Assembly: GCF_000002425.4 (NCBI RefSeq)
Contig: NC_037253.1
Span: 4,184,576 to 4,248,575, forward strand
Source: Physcomitrium patens
Lineage: Eukaryota > Streptophyta > Bryopsida > Funariales > Funariaceae
Direction: 5' to 3'
Length of the DNA stretch: 64,000 nucleotides
Shown: piece by piece, positions 12,938 through 24,639 of the stretch
How positions within the stretch are numbered: position 1 is the stretch's first letter
Layout: each line of letters opens with the position of its first letter
Notes under the pieces: generated by a model
What the model was told of the DNA's origin: nothing
Databases searched by the model: none
The model's input: the letters and a program-made list of their open reading frames with translations, nothing else
Made by a program: the position numbers and the translations under genes

Positions 12938-13341
12938 TTTCATGGACACAGAAATACAGGCTCGAGATCTAATAAGAAGTTTAAGAAGAATTGACAAGAA
13001 CTAGATTAATCAGATGGATACAAGAACAACACCAGAGAGGTGAACTAGAGCTCCAAGAGATGTGTTGTCGAGACTGAAGAACTCTTCAGCCTCGATTCCA
13101 ATATATACTCCTATTTAGGAAGCTTCTCAAGCAACTTCTACCAACTAGGAAGCTTCTAGAAGGTTCCAGAGACTTGCTTCTAGAAGGTTCTAAGGACTAT
13201 GTCCCTAACATCTTTTACCAACTAGGAAGCTTCTCAAGCAATTTCTATCAACTAGAAAGCTTCTAGAAGGTTCCAGAGACTTACTTCTAGAAGGTTCTAG
13301 AAACCTATCTCTAGAAGGTTCTAAGAACTATGTTCCTAACA
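12938..13341 (-). repeat. A1 3' LTR
   Basis: It matches the 5' LTR but is about 107 bp longer, because an AAGCTTCTAGAAGGTTC-containing segment is duplicated in tandem. It ends at the GTATT target duplication. Confidence 0.88.
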
Positions 13342-13394
13342 TCACTCCCTTCTTTAGCTTTGAGGTCTCTGAGAAGCAATATTGTTGTTAATCA

Positions 13395-13746
13395 CTACCA
13401 ATGTAAGAAAATGAAGATATGTCGCATAATGTTTGCTATGAACTCCAACTGTTGTTCACGAGGCAAGTGGTTCATCGGCCCTTGAAGCCAACGGTAGTGG
13501 CCCACGCCTTTGACTTTTGACCAAGCATGAACTTCCGTGTCCTCATTGTGAAATTGTCCTATAAACACGCCTTTTGGCTGACCATCGTAAGTAGGCTCGA
13601 ATTCAAATACAATCACCAATGATCGATTACTCGGTATCCTCCATCGTCGTCATGGTGTAGGCAATTCTTCATTTCGGGGTCGCCTTCGTGAGTTAGTTGG
13701 TTGAGATAATCTGACTAGTATAATATCTATCTCTTGGCTATCCATA
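13395..13746 (-). pseudogene. A1 copy of the extra 3' ORF
   Basis: It lies between the chromodomain and the 3' LTR. The product is recognisable from its MDSQ start and the core GVGHYRWLQGPMNHLP. It matches the intact 115-residue ORFs at 28237 and 30905. Function unknown. Broken. Confidence 0.8.
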
Positions 13747-13859
13747 TCAGAAGACCAAACTATGGCTACTGAAAAAATTCTACTTTATCTTGCAAAAAAT
13801 AACTACATCAACTACGAATTTTGGTGGTGCTCTCCCCCTTTCTTATATTCTTGGGTAAG

Positions 13860-16800
13860 CAAGCTTCAGAAGGAAGCTATCGTCGAACCGGCTTAGGTTT
13901 ATGAGGATATTGTTGGTGAAACTTCTGTATCTTTTGCGGCGCATTGGCGAGATTTTCAGTTGGCTCCCACATTCGCTCATTAATGTCGTAGCCACACCAA
14001 TGAACAAGATACTCCAACTTGCCCCATCTTCGCCGTGAATCCAGCACCTTATCAATCTCGTATTCCTCGTGGTTCTCGATCTCAATACTAGGTGGCGGAC
14101 ATTGCACTCTTCCAGGAAAAGACGACTCTCGATAAGGCTCCAACAGAGAAACATGAAAGACTAGATGTACCTTCATAGAAGCCGGTAATTCTAGACGGTA
14201 CGCTATTGGATTAATTTGCTTCTGGATGATAAATGGTCCCAATCTTTGATAGTCCAACTTATCACATGATCGCTTGGTCTTGATATTCCATCGAAGAAGC
14301 CATACTTTATCTCCAATTTTGAAAGTAGGTACTTGATTTCGAAATCTATCTACAGACGCCTTGTAGGATTCTTGAGCAGATTATAATTAAAGCTTCAATG
14401 TAGTTTGAAGCTCTGATAGTTGTTTCGCAAATCTTTCAACTGCTAGATTCTTATTTGTTAACGGATTCAATAAATCAAGCTTCGGATGATATCCATAGTT
14501 GGAAAAGAATGGTGTGTATTGAGTCGACGCATAGAGGGTGTTGTTATATGCAAACTCGACTAGCGACAGATTAGCGGTCCAATCGTCTTACTAATAGTTG
14601 ATGCTGCATCATAAGTATTGTTCCAAGACTTGGTTCATCCGTTCCGTTTGGCTATCAGTTTGAAGATGAAAAGTCAAAGAAAGTTTGATATCCACCTTCA
14701 GTATCTCAAAGAGAGATATCCAAAACTTTGATACGAACTGGGTTCCTCGATCTAATACAATATCATCTGGTAGTCCATGATATTGATACACATTATTGAG
14801 AAAGAGCCTTGCTATGACTTCAATGGATGATGTCTTCTTGCAAGGGACAAAGTGCGCCATCTTTGTAAGTCGAACTACCACGACAAAGATGCTGTCAAAT
14901 GAGTTCGATGATGGCAGGTCCATGATGAAGTCCATGGAAACTAAAGACCATGGTCGACGTGGAATCGACAATGGCTATAGGAGTCCATAAAGGTGATGCC
15001 GAGGATTCTTGGATGTTGAACAGATGTCGTAGGAGACGACAAAATCTTTCACATCCTTCCACATTTGAGGCCACCAAAAATCTCAAGAAATAAGCTCCAA
15101 GGTCTTGTTGAATCTAAAATGTCCTGCAGTTGGAAAATTGTGGCGAGATTGAAGAACTCGGAGTCATGCTGGTCTTTTTGGAATATACAACCGCTCCTCA
15201 AAGTATAAAAGATCTCCCTCCACCTTGAACTTGTCATCATTGGCATGTTGCTTGATATCAATGGCTACTGAATCTTCAATGGTTACGGCACGTACCTGAT
15301 TCAGGAAGTCAGCATCAATTGATACAATAGTAGCGCAAAGCCAAAATTGCTTTGGCTTCAACAACGTCATACATTGTTAATCAAACGTTGCTTCTCTAGT
15401 CTTTGGTACAAGATACGATCTCCTCGATAAGGCATCAGATAGTCCTTGTTGCTTTCCAGGTCGATGAGTGATAACAAAATCGAACCTAGATAGCGACATA
15501 CTCCACCGAGCTTGACGTTGATTTAAAACTCGAGCCGACATGAAATATTCCAAATTCTTGTGATCTGTGTATACGGTCACTGGTTGTGTAGCTCCTTCAA
15601 GAAAGTAACGCCATTCTTGGAAAGAATCCACTATAGCAAGAAGTTCCTTATCGTGGATCTCATAATTGATTTCAGCAGCAAAGAACTTTCAAGAATAGAA
15701 TGCAATCAGATGGAGCTTCTTGTCTTCTCCCATTTGTGAAAGTACAGCTCCCAAAGCAAAATCCGAAGCATCAATTTCTAAATAAAAGGCCTTTGTAAAG
15801 TCTGGATGTACTAAGATTAGAGCCGTAATAAATGCTGTCTTCAGGTCTTGAAATGCCTTCTCCATTAGAGGTCTCTATTCCAGCTTATCCTTGCATGTCA
15901 ATCAAATGAGAGGAGCAATAACTTGAGAGTAATTCTTGATGAAGATTCGATAGAAGTTGGCAAAACCAAGAAAGCATTGTACGTCTCTAACCGTCTTCGA
16001 AACCTCCCAAGATACGATTGCTTCTACCTTCTTGAGATCCATCTTCAAGCCTTCCATAGTCGCAATGAACCCCAAAAACTCCATCTCCATTTAGTGAAAT
16101 AAACACTTCTCTAACTTGACATATAATCCTCGCTCGCGTAGTATCTCCAAGACCAAACGAACGTGTTTTTCATGCTCTTCCTTGTTTTTGGAGAATATCA
16201 AAATATCATCCAAGTAGATGACAACAAAATCGTCAAGGTGCTCCCAAAAAATGTTATTCATCATATGTTGAAAGATCGCTGGAGCATTGGTAAGACCAAA
16301 GGGCATGACATTATACTCAAAATGGCCATACCTTGTACGGAATGCTATCTTCCACTCATCTCCTTCTTTGATTCATACGAGGTTGTAAGCTCCCCTTAGA
16401 TCAATTTTTGTAAAGATCTTTACACGTCCAAGTTATTCTAAGAGACCAAAAATCAAGGGTAATGGATAACGATTCTTCTTTATTACCTTGTTGAAGCCTC
16501 GATAGTCCACGCACATCCGCAACGAGCCATCATTCTTCTTCACAAATAAGATGGGTGCTCCAATTGACGATTTTGAATGATAGATGAAGTTCTTGGCTAG
16601 ATTCTCGTCGATGTACCTCTGCAATTCTGCCAACTCTATTTGCAATAGTTTATAGATTGGACCAAAAGGCAGTTGTACTCCTTCCTGCAAGTCTATGGTG
16701 CAATCATATGGTCGGTGTTTTGGTAGTATGTCGACATTTTTCTTTTGAAATACATCTTTAAAATCCTTATATTGCTCCGGTATACTTGAAGTCAAGATCT

Positions 16801-16870
16801 TCTCCCCGGTAGTTGGAGCCGTATAAATGACAAACAGTGTGCCTTCCTTGGACGATCTTATAAACACTCT
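13860..16870 (-). pseudogene. A1 pol: reverse transcriptase, RNase H, integrase, chromodomain
   Basis: Recognisable blocks from right to left: reverse transcriptase with [15 protein letters not shown] (about 16230), RNase H with [10 protein letters not shown] (about 15560), integrase core with SMDFIMDLPSSNSFDS (about 14910), and a chromodomain with YLVHWCGYDINERMWEP (about 13960). Broken. Confidence 0.9.
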
Positions 16871-16879
16871 TGCTCCAAT

Positions 16880-18381
16880 GAATAAGGATTTCTCTATTCA
16901 GGGTTTTCTACTAGGCTTACTCTTCGGTGGTTTTGTAAGAAAGGTCATCTTCCGCAACCTCCAATCTATGGATGGGTTATGCTTTTCTAACCAGGAAAGA
17001 CCAAGAATAATAGGATTTGATAGGGTTCTAATAATATTGAAAATAATATAACTACTATGGCCCTTAAACGTCACTTCTATAGGTTCTGATTCATGGGTGA
17101 CACTACCAGACAATAAAGGTCACCCATCTATGACCTCAATGTGAATAAGTTTGGATTTTTGTACTAAAAGGATCTTATGATACTTCACAAATTCTTCGTC
17201 TAAGAAACAAGCAGATGCTCCTGAATCTAATAATGCTAAGGTTCTCAGTTTTTGAAGGCCAATAAACAAAGGGATTGTAAAGCAAAGGGCAGGTTGAGCA
17301 GAAAGAAAGGAACCTGATTATTTTTGCGATATTTCACTGTCCAGCCGCACGGTTCCTATTGTGGCTGGGCATCCTCGTTTTTCTGAACAAACACACCCCT
17401 AGTCCTGACAATACGTCAATTTTGCTTCTTGGGGTAGTTTCCAACTTTGTGGCCTTCTTCATCGCAATACAAGCATAGACCTTCCTCCATACGCTGCTTT
17501 TTTTCTTCTAGAGTAAGAGATTTGACACGTACTACATCAATTTGCATGTCTTCTACCTCTGAATGTGAATTCACGCTGCTTGCCGACATAGTTGGGGCGT
17601 GGCAAATCGTATGTTGTCTTGAACGTTGGTCTTGGTGGCGTTAGAATAGGTAGTTATCACACTTCACAGCTTGGCTAATAACTTCGTTGAACGTTTACGG
17701 ATCAGGAAGAATTAGCAGCAAATCCTTCACATCGTCTCTTAAATTCTAATAGAATTGACTCATCAACGCTTCTTCATCCCAATTGATGTCACATACTAAT
17801 TGCCTGAAATTCGATGCATAGACTGATGTAGAGCGCATTCCTTATCGTAGTGACCGGATCTTTGTTGTAGCCCATCGAACCTTGTCGTGTTCACCAAATG
17901 CTTCCGCAAACGCCTCCAAAAAGGTTTCAAAGTTGTTTAGTATGGACGATCGTTTCTCAAACAAAGGAGCAAATCATGATAGAGCTTGCCCTGTAAGTAA
18001 GGTTCCAACAAGCCCAATATGTGACTCCTCTATTGGATAGCGTTCGGGCTATAAAACTGTTATCAATGTGATTTGGTTGACGAATCCTCGAAACTTGGAA
18101 TGTGTACCATCAAACTTGTCCAAAAGGCTAACTCGGAGCTCCTTATGTTGTAGAACTAGTGGTGCTTGTCGAACCTGAGGTAAAGTTGCTTCTCCAAGTG
18201 CAGAAGTTTGAGGGTGGTGCAACCTAGATTGTGCCATTCTAGATGCAACATCATTATGAAGAGTTTCCACGACTCCTTCAATCTCTGCAGTTCTTTGCGA
18301 TAACGTAGCAAGGGCATTCATGATAGCATCCAACTTGGACTCCGAACTTTCCGTCATACTAATGTCTTGGCCTCCGGCCAT
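16880..18381 (-). pseudogene. A1 gag and protease region
   Basis: The gag start reads MAGGQDISMTESSESKLDAI. It is followed by a capsid-like region, a CCHC-type knuckle near 17440-17500 and the aspartic protease region down to about 16900. Broken. Confidence 0.85.
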
Positions 18382-18661
18382 TCTAAAAGAAGGACAAAAA
18401 TGATTCTACAAGAAGACAATATTGATTTAAAGGAGGATACTTCGTAATCTCTAAAATGCCTTAAGAACTTCAAGAAAAGGGATAATCCACTCTCTTCAAG
18501 AAGAATAAGACTCTAATATTGTAACAAAAGAAGTATCAGTTTAGAGGAGGGTAATCCGCAACCTCTAAAATGCTAGTACACTTCCAAGTAGAGGGGTAAT
18601 CCACACTCTAACGAGGAAGAAACTAGCTCTGATATCTAAGGTGAGTGAAGTTTCGACAAAC

Positions 18662-18958
18662 TCTCACGGACACAGAAATACAGGCTCGAGATCTAACAAG
18701 AAGTTCAAGAAGAACTGGCAAGAACTAGATTAATCAGATGAATACAAGAACAACACCAGAGAGGTGAGCTAGAGCTCCAAGAGATGTGTTGTCGAGACTG
18801 AAGAACTCTTCAGCCTCGATTCTAATATATACTCCTATTTAGGAAGCTTCTCAAGCAACTTCTACCAACTAGGAAGCTTCTAAAAGGTTTCAGAGACTTG
18901 CTTCTAGAAGGTTCTAGAAACTTGTCTCTAGAAGGTTCTAAGGATTATAATCCTAACA
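18662..18958 (-). repeat. A1 5' LTR
   Basis: Read on the minus strand it starts TGTTAGGA and ends near GTCCGTGAGA. It holds a perfect four-unit heat-shock element (plus-strand 18902-18919) and a TATATA box followed by the GTCGAG/CTCGAC hairpin shared with A2. Confidence 0.88.
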
Positions 18959-18963
18959 GTATT

Positions 18964-19899
18964 ATAGGAGTCCTTTCTTTAATTACAAAAAGAAATATAA
19001 TTCATTTGAAGGAGCATAATATAATAGATTTATAATAATTAATAATAGTCTACATCTTATTATACTATACTATATAAGAAGCTATATATGAACAAAACTA
19101 ACTTAGGATGAATTGACCAAAATTTTTAATACAAAGATATTGTCACCAAAATACATATCAAGACTCAATTATACCTATTAAAAGTAAAATCTAATAATAT
19201 TATAATAAATTATTTTATAAGTTTAGACCATTACTCTAAGAATCATTTATAATTGGTAGTCAATTTTTACATGAAGATGTTGTTTATGTCTCTAATAGAG
19301 AGCATATCTTTCTAATATCATAAGTTTGTGAATTTTCTACATCAACAACCAAAGTTAATTCTTAAGTTATCAGTTCATAATCTAATAAAAGAAGAAATTT
19401 TATTAATAGTAAAAATATTCAAATTAATATTATAAATTTATAATCAATCTTATATAGTCACAAATATAATTGTAATATTAATAAATATTAGAAAACAAAT
19501 TCCAACTATAATGATAAATTTTCTAACATCAAAGTATCAAATAATATAAGATATAATACAATAGTAGTTTTTTTGCTTCAATTGCAAGAAATTAGGACAT
19601 TATGTTTAAAATTGTTGATTCTGAAAATCAAATAAATAAATAAAAATCTATAAATGCTCAGCAAATTTTGTTTAAATTCAAGATAGTCTACAAATTCATC
19701 AATTATATAAAGTCTCTTTAATAAATTTAATTAATAAATCATCTACAATTGATGATTATCAGTATATAGATACTAATACTATCTAAAATTTATCTCATGA
19801 TAAAGAAATTTTTATAGATTACAAACAATGGCCAAATGGTCTTTTAATTATTTAGATAACAATACTATCTATTGTTTCAAAGATAAGAATTTAAAGAAT
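18964..19899. other. AT-rich region with a possible old gag remnant
   Basis: Mostly unrecognisable AT-rich sequence. Near 19575-19625 on the plus strand the translation resembles a retroviral-type zinc knuckle (CFNCKKLGHY followed by NC). This may be a very old gag fossil; family not determined. Confidence 0.35.
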
Positions 19900-21478
19900 A
19901 TAAATAAACAAGTGATATATTTTTCTAAGAAAGATGACAAATAAAAAGAATGTAAATATGTATATTCAAGAAGAAATTAGAATAGATATTGTCAAAGGCT
20001 AGAAGCAAGAAAAAAACTGATAAGAATAAAGAAGGCTTCATTCTTGTGTCTCTATATATTATTTAATTAGGTACTACCTAGCAACATTCTATAAAATCTC
20101 TAATACATTTTTAACTTACAAGCTACATGTCTAACTTATAAGACAAGCTTCTTCTTTGTATGCCACATGTGCAACTTATACCATAAGTGGCTAATATGTG
20201 CTATACATGGCTAAATTATTGGCCAAATTTTTAATAAGATATTATCAAATTATTTGCTTTTATTTACTTCTATCTATTTATATTATTTAAATAATTATTA
20301 AAATAAATATAGATGTTTGTGACATTATCTTTTTTTTAAAAATAAATTCTATGAAGAGCAATGATCACATGTTGAAGAATTTAAATTTGCAACAAACTAT
20401 ATTTGTCACATATTTTGAACTTTGTTTCTTTTGAAGGTAGTGAATTGGTCTTCTCAACCATCCATAGTATCTTATATTATGACTTGAAGACTACCTTGAT
20501 ATTTGATTATTGTTGAGACTTTACTAACTTTCTTCAAATAAAACATTTATAATATCATGATGAGTGGTTCCTACTTCTATTAATATCACTAAATATTAAA
20601 AGTCTCTACCAAGGTTATGATACCAAATAAGTTATATCTTACCATTTATTTGAGAAAGTACATGTTGTTTTTGAGATTCTTCATTTCTATTACATTGTCT
20701 TGAAGATTGTGACAATCACAATATTTCATCCAATAATTTAATAAATGATAGTTCTTAACTTGAATTTATGGGTTAATAATTTTTTATTTTTTTATTATCT
20801 AAAATTAAAAAAATATAACTAATGATAGATAATAGAATGTAATCTTTATTAAATCTTATTTCTTTTATAATAAGTTTTTTATTTTTATTTTTTCATCTTA
20901 GTTTTGATGGATGTTGTTAATAAACATCTTAGACCTTCTTTATTGTATTTATAAGATTCTTCATTGGCTTTCATATAAATTTACTAATATCATATTTACA
21001 CTAAGAAATAAGTTATTCTAATCTAAGTTGTTGCTACTTTGTATTTAAGACTTCTTCAATCTCAAATCTTTGATCATTCTTAACTTCTATATAAAGAAAT
21101 AGTATTTATTTTCTTTTTGAGATATTTATTGTCTTTTATTACTTAAGAAGAGATACACAAAATAAAAAATAAATATTTATAGACTCTAATAGCTATAATT
21201 AATATAAAATTAGATTAATCCATTTATAAATAAAAATAATTAAAATTTATAATAATCCAACTTATCACAAGGATGGCTAATCTTGATATTTTGACAAAAT
21301 AATCATATCTTATTACTAATGTAGAATTAAAAATATTTCTTATATATATATATATATTCTTGCCATCTTGGTAACATAATCTACTATTATAAATATAGAA
21401 TCATATAAACATGAGATTGAAAGATTTGTAATAAAATCCATAAAAATAAAAGACTATGGTTGTTTTGGAATAGGTAAT
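19900..21478 (-). mobile_element. B3: decayed 3' part of a family B chromovirus
   Basis: The order on the minus strand from right to left is end of integrase, chromodomain region (about 20860-21000), extra ORF region (about 20340-20560) and a diverged family B LTR (about 19900-20324). At 21478 it stops where B2 begins, in the middle of integrase-like sequence that aligns with about 32455-32515. It is the oldest layer of the stack and is heavily AT-shifted. Confidence 0.7.
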
Positions 21479-22039
21479 TGTCAAGGAAAAGAACTTGATG
21501 AAAAAGCAATTCAAACAAGTAAGGCTTCACTCAAAAAAAGGTAAAAAAATATAAATAAATAAGTATGTATATTGAAAAAAAAACTAGAACGGGTATTGCC
21601 AAAAGATAAGAAAACTAGAGACCCTTGAAACTAGACTGGAAGCAAGAAAGGAGTTGACAAGAGTGAAGAAGGCTTCACTCTTGTCTCTATATATATTGTC
21701 TAATTAGAGGCTACATGGCGATGTTCTATAGGACCTCCATTAAGTGTTGACTTTGTAAGACACATGCCTTGACTTACAAGGCAAGTTTTTCTACGTATGG
21801 GCCACATAATTAGCTTGGTCTTCAAGCTAACAACATGTGTGGTACATGGCCAACTTGTTGACCACGTTTCTAATCCAAGAAGTCAATTAAACACACCTAT
21901 AAAGTCAAAACAGCATCTATGAAGCTTCTAGGAAGCTTTCATACCAAATACTATAGAATTAACTTACTTTTATTTACTTTTACTTCCTTCTAACTATTTA
22001 TATTTATAATTACTAGTTTACATGAGTATGTCCGTGACA
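21479..22039 (-). repeat. B2 3' LTR
   Basis: It is inverted relative to the B1 LTRs, of equal length, begins TGTCAAGG and ends GTCCGTGACA on the plus strand. It keeps a perfect 12-bp hairpin (ACAAGAGTGAAG with its complement) just after the TATA box. Confidence 0.9.
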
Positions 22040-22059
22040 TTACCCCCCTTTTAGGAATG

Positions 22060-22502
22060 AATTCCATGAGGAGCGTTCATCATATGTTGAAAAAATCTAT
22101 GATGCGATGAATTATATTCGCCACATATTATGATCTTTGTTCTCTTTGAAGATGATTGATAGTGCCTCTCAACCATCGGTAGTGTCCCATACTAGAGGGG
22201 GAAGACCACCCAGTTATTTGATCATTGTTGAGGCCTTCATAACTTCCTTCGAATAGAACATTTGGAACACCATCAAGAGTTGTTCTTACCTCTAGTAAAA
22301 TCACCAAACATCGGGAGTCCGTTTTGAAGTCGTGATACCAAACGCGTTCTATCTCGCCATCTATTTGAGGAAGAATACGTCATTTTTGAAGATCTTCATC
22401 TTGATTGCGTCGTCTTGAAGATTGTGACAATTGTAATGTCTTATCTGACAGGTCAGCAAATGAAGGCTCTTGAGTCAAATCTGCTAGTTGTTGATTCTCC
22501 AT
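22060..22502 (-). pseudogene. B2 copy of the extra 3' ORF
   Basis: On the minus strand it starts MENQQLADLTQEPSFADLSD and ends in decayed sequence next to the 3' LTR. It is related to the B1 copy at 42018-42444. Function unknown. Broken. Confidence 0.7.
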
Positions 22503-22596
22503 CTCTTGAGCGTCACAACTACAAAGAAGCTATAAACAAGGATTGAAAGTAGAATATTAACTTGTCTAGATGTTGTGTCTTTTATAAAGAAGGTTT

Positions 22597-22912
22597 TCAT
22601 CTTGATTTTGATAGATGTTGTTGATGAAAAGCCTCCACCGCCTTTGCTACATTTACAAGATTCTTTACTGGCTCCCATGTGCGTTCATTAATATCATACC
22701 CACGCCAATGGACAAGATATTCTAATTTATTTCGGCGCCGCCTTGAATCTAAGACTTCTTCTACTTCAAACTCTTTAATATTATCCACTTCTATAGGAAG
22801 AGGTGGAGCTTGTCATCTTCTTGGTATGTCTACTGTCTTGTATGGTTCAAGAAGAGATATATGGAATACTAGATGGATTTTTATTGACTCCAATAGATGT
22901 AAACGATATGCG
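22597..22912 (-). pseudogene. B2 chromodomain end of pol
   Basis: The segment shows VEEVLDSRRRRNKLEYLVHW followed by GYDINERTWEP, a typical chromodomain of the integrase C-terminus. It is cut at its N-terminal side by the family A cluster; the adjoining sequence resumes at 31747. Confidence 0.85.
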
Positions 22913-22929
22913 ACAGGTGTCATGGACAT

Positions 22930-23060
22930 ACATTCGAAGATTCTTCGAATATTCTTCTAGAATATTCTCTAAAGATTCTCTAAAGATTCCTTTAGAAGGT
23001 TCTAGAAGATTCTTAGAATATTCTCTAAAGATTCTCTTAGAAGGTTCTAGAATATTCTGA
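22930..23060 (+). promoter_or_regulatory. Heat-shock element array in family A LTR
   Basis: The segment is packed with alternating GAA and TTC units at 5-bp spacing. Two perfect four-unit elements are GAAGGTTCTAGAAGATTC (22995-23012) and GAAGGTTCTAGAATATTC (23040-23057). HSF transcription factors bind such arrays; heat response of this family is an inference. Confidence 0.75.
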
Positions 23061-23160
23061 TAGATTCTAGGAAGTTGCTCGAGAAGTTTCCTAATTAATA
23101 GAAGTTGTTGGAGAAGCGTCCTAGTTAGCGGAAGTAGCTCGAGAAGCTTCTTATTCAGTA

Positions 23161-23204
23161 GTATATATAGGAGTCGAGGCTGAAGGGTTCTTCAGTCTCG
23201 ACAA
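23161..23204 (+). promoter_or_regulatory. A2 core promoter, hairpin and predicted RNA start
   Basis: A TATATATA box at 23162-23168 is followed by a 13-bp hairpin with one G-T mismatch (23173-23185 with 23190-23202). The predicted RNA start, about 31 nt after the box, falls at 23193. From there CAGTCTCGACAA is exactly complementary to 23332-23343. Confidence 0.65.
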
Positions 23205-23331
23205 CACATCTCTTGGAGTTCTAGCTCACCTTTCTGGTGTTGTTCTTGTACTCATCTGTTTAATCTAGTTCTGCCACTTCTTCTTGAACTTCTTGTTAGA
23301 TTTCAAGTCTGTATTTTGTGTCCGTGACAGT

Positions 23332-23343
23332 TTGTCGAGACTG
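23332..23343 (+). other. Putative self-priming primer-binding site of A2
   Basis: TTGTCGAGACTG lies 2 nt after the 5' LTR and is a perfect complement of 23193-23204 at the predicted RNA start. A sequence matching the usual initiator-Met tRNA site (TGGTATCAGAG) also exists at 23353-23363, but 23 nt away from the LTR end. Confidence 0.6.
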
Positions 23344-23632
23344 CATTTTCACTGGTATCAGAGGTAGTTCCTTTTTGTTAGAGAGTGGATTACCCCTCTT
23401 CTTGAAGGTGTGCTAGTGTTTTAGAGGTTGCGGATTACCCTCCTCTAAACTGATATCTCTTCTTTCTCAATATTGGAGCCTTATTCTTCTTGGAGAGAGT
23501 GGATTACCCCTCATCTTGGAGTCTTAAGGCGTTTTAGAGATTGCGGAGCACTCTCCTCTGAACCAATATTGTCCTCTTGTCAAAATTCTTTTTTCTTCTT
23601 TCTGAAGGTTAGCCGAAGGTTAAGACGTTAAA

Positions 23633-24634
23633 ATGGCTAAAAGTTTGGAATCCAAACTAGATGCCATCATAAATGCTCTTGCCTCGTTGTCACATAGGAC
23701 AACAGAGATCGAAGGAGTCATGGTAGGACTCCATAACAATGGAGCATCTGGGATAGCGCCATCTAAAGCATATCAGCCTCAAACTTCTGCGCTAGAAGAA
23801 GCAGTTCTACCTCCATTTCAATAAGATCGAGTAGTCCTACAACGAAAGGAGCCTCGAGTTAGTCTTCCGGATAAGTTTGATGGAACTCGTTCCAAGTTTC
23901 GAGGTTTTGTCAACCAAATCAGGTTGATAACAATTTTACAGCCCGAACGTTATCCGACGGAGGAAGCGTGTGTTGGGCTTGTTGGAACCTTGCTTACAGC
24001 ACAAGCTCTGTCTTGGTTTACTTCCTTGTTTGAGAAGCGATCGCCAATCGTGAGCAACTTTGAAACGTTCTTGGAGGCGTTTGCAGAAGCATTTGGCAAG
24101 CATGATAAAGTTCGATGGGCTACAACAAAGATCCGATCGCTACGACAAGGAACACGCTCTGCATCAGTCTATGCCTCAGATTTCAGACAATTGGCAAGTG
24201 ACATTAATTGGGGTGAAGAGGCGTTGGTGAGTCAGTTTTATTGGGGCTTGAAGGATGATGTGAAGGACTTGCTGTTATCTCTTCCTGATCCTCAAACGCT
24301 CAACGAAGCTATTAGCCAAGCTGTAAAGTGTGACAACCGCCTATTCCAGCGTCGCCAAGACCAACGTCCAAGACACCAAATGACTCGTTACGACGTGACT
24401 ATGTCTGCAAATAGCTTAAACTCACATTCGGAGGCAACAGACATGCAAATCGACACGGCGCGTGTCCGATCTCTTACTCCAACAGAGAAGAAACGGCGTA
24501 TGGAGGAAGGATTATGTTTGTACTGTGGAGAAGAAGGCCACAAGGTTGGAAATTGCCCAAAGAAGCAAAATTGGCACCCTGTCAAGACTAGAAGTGCGAT
24601 GATTCCGGAAAACGACGACGCCCAGCCACAGTAG
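23633..24634 (+). pseudogene. A2 gag with CCHC knuckle
   Basis: The start MAKSLESKLDAI is followed by a capsid-like helical region and the knuckle CLYCGEEGHKVGNC at about 24515-24560. Pol follows directly in another frame across a junction sequence conserved in family B. Not fully open. Confidence 0.88.
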
Positions 24635-24639
24635 GAACC

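Larger units (their letters stand above)
12938..18958 (-). mobile_element. A1: Ty3/gypsy chromovirus of family A, broken
   Basis: This full-length-sized element lies on the minus strand, flanked by the 5-bp target duplication GTATT at 12933-12937 and 18959-18963. Its order from the 5' LTR (right) is gag, protease, reverse transcriptase, RNase H, integrase, chromodomain, the extra small ORF, 3' LTR. The two LTRs differ clearly and one carries an internal duplication, so it is older than A2. It has roughly ten or more breaks. Confidence 0.93.
22918..23329 (+). repeat. A2 5' LTR
   Basis: It starts TGTCATGGACATAC and ends GTGTCCGTGACA. It is about 32 bp shorter than the other two LTRs of the cluster because it lacks some of the repeated heat-shock-like units. 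Confidence 0.92.

Noticed and set aside
22930-23060. CRISPR-like array
   Set aside because: The repeats are short GAA/TTC units without constant repeats and unique spacers, and they lie in a eukaryotic LTR.
23353-23363. TGGTATCAGAG as the main primer site of A2
   Set aside because: It matches initiator-Met tRNA but starts 23 nt after the LTR end, where a normal primer site would not lie. Kept only as an alternative to the self-priming site.
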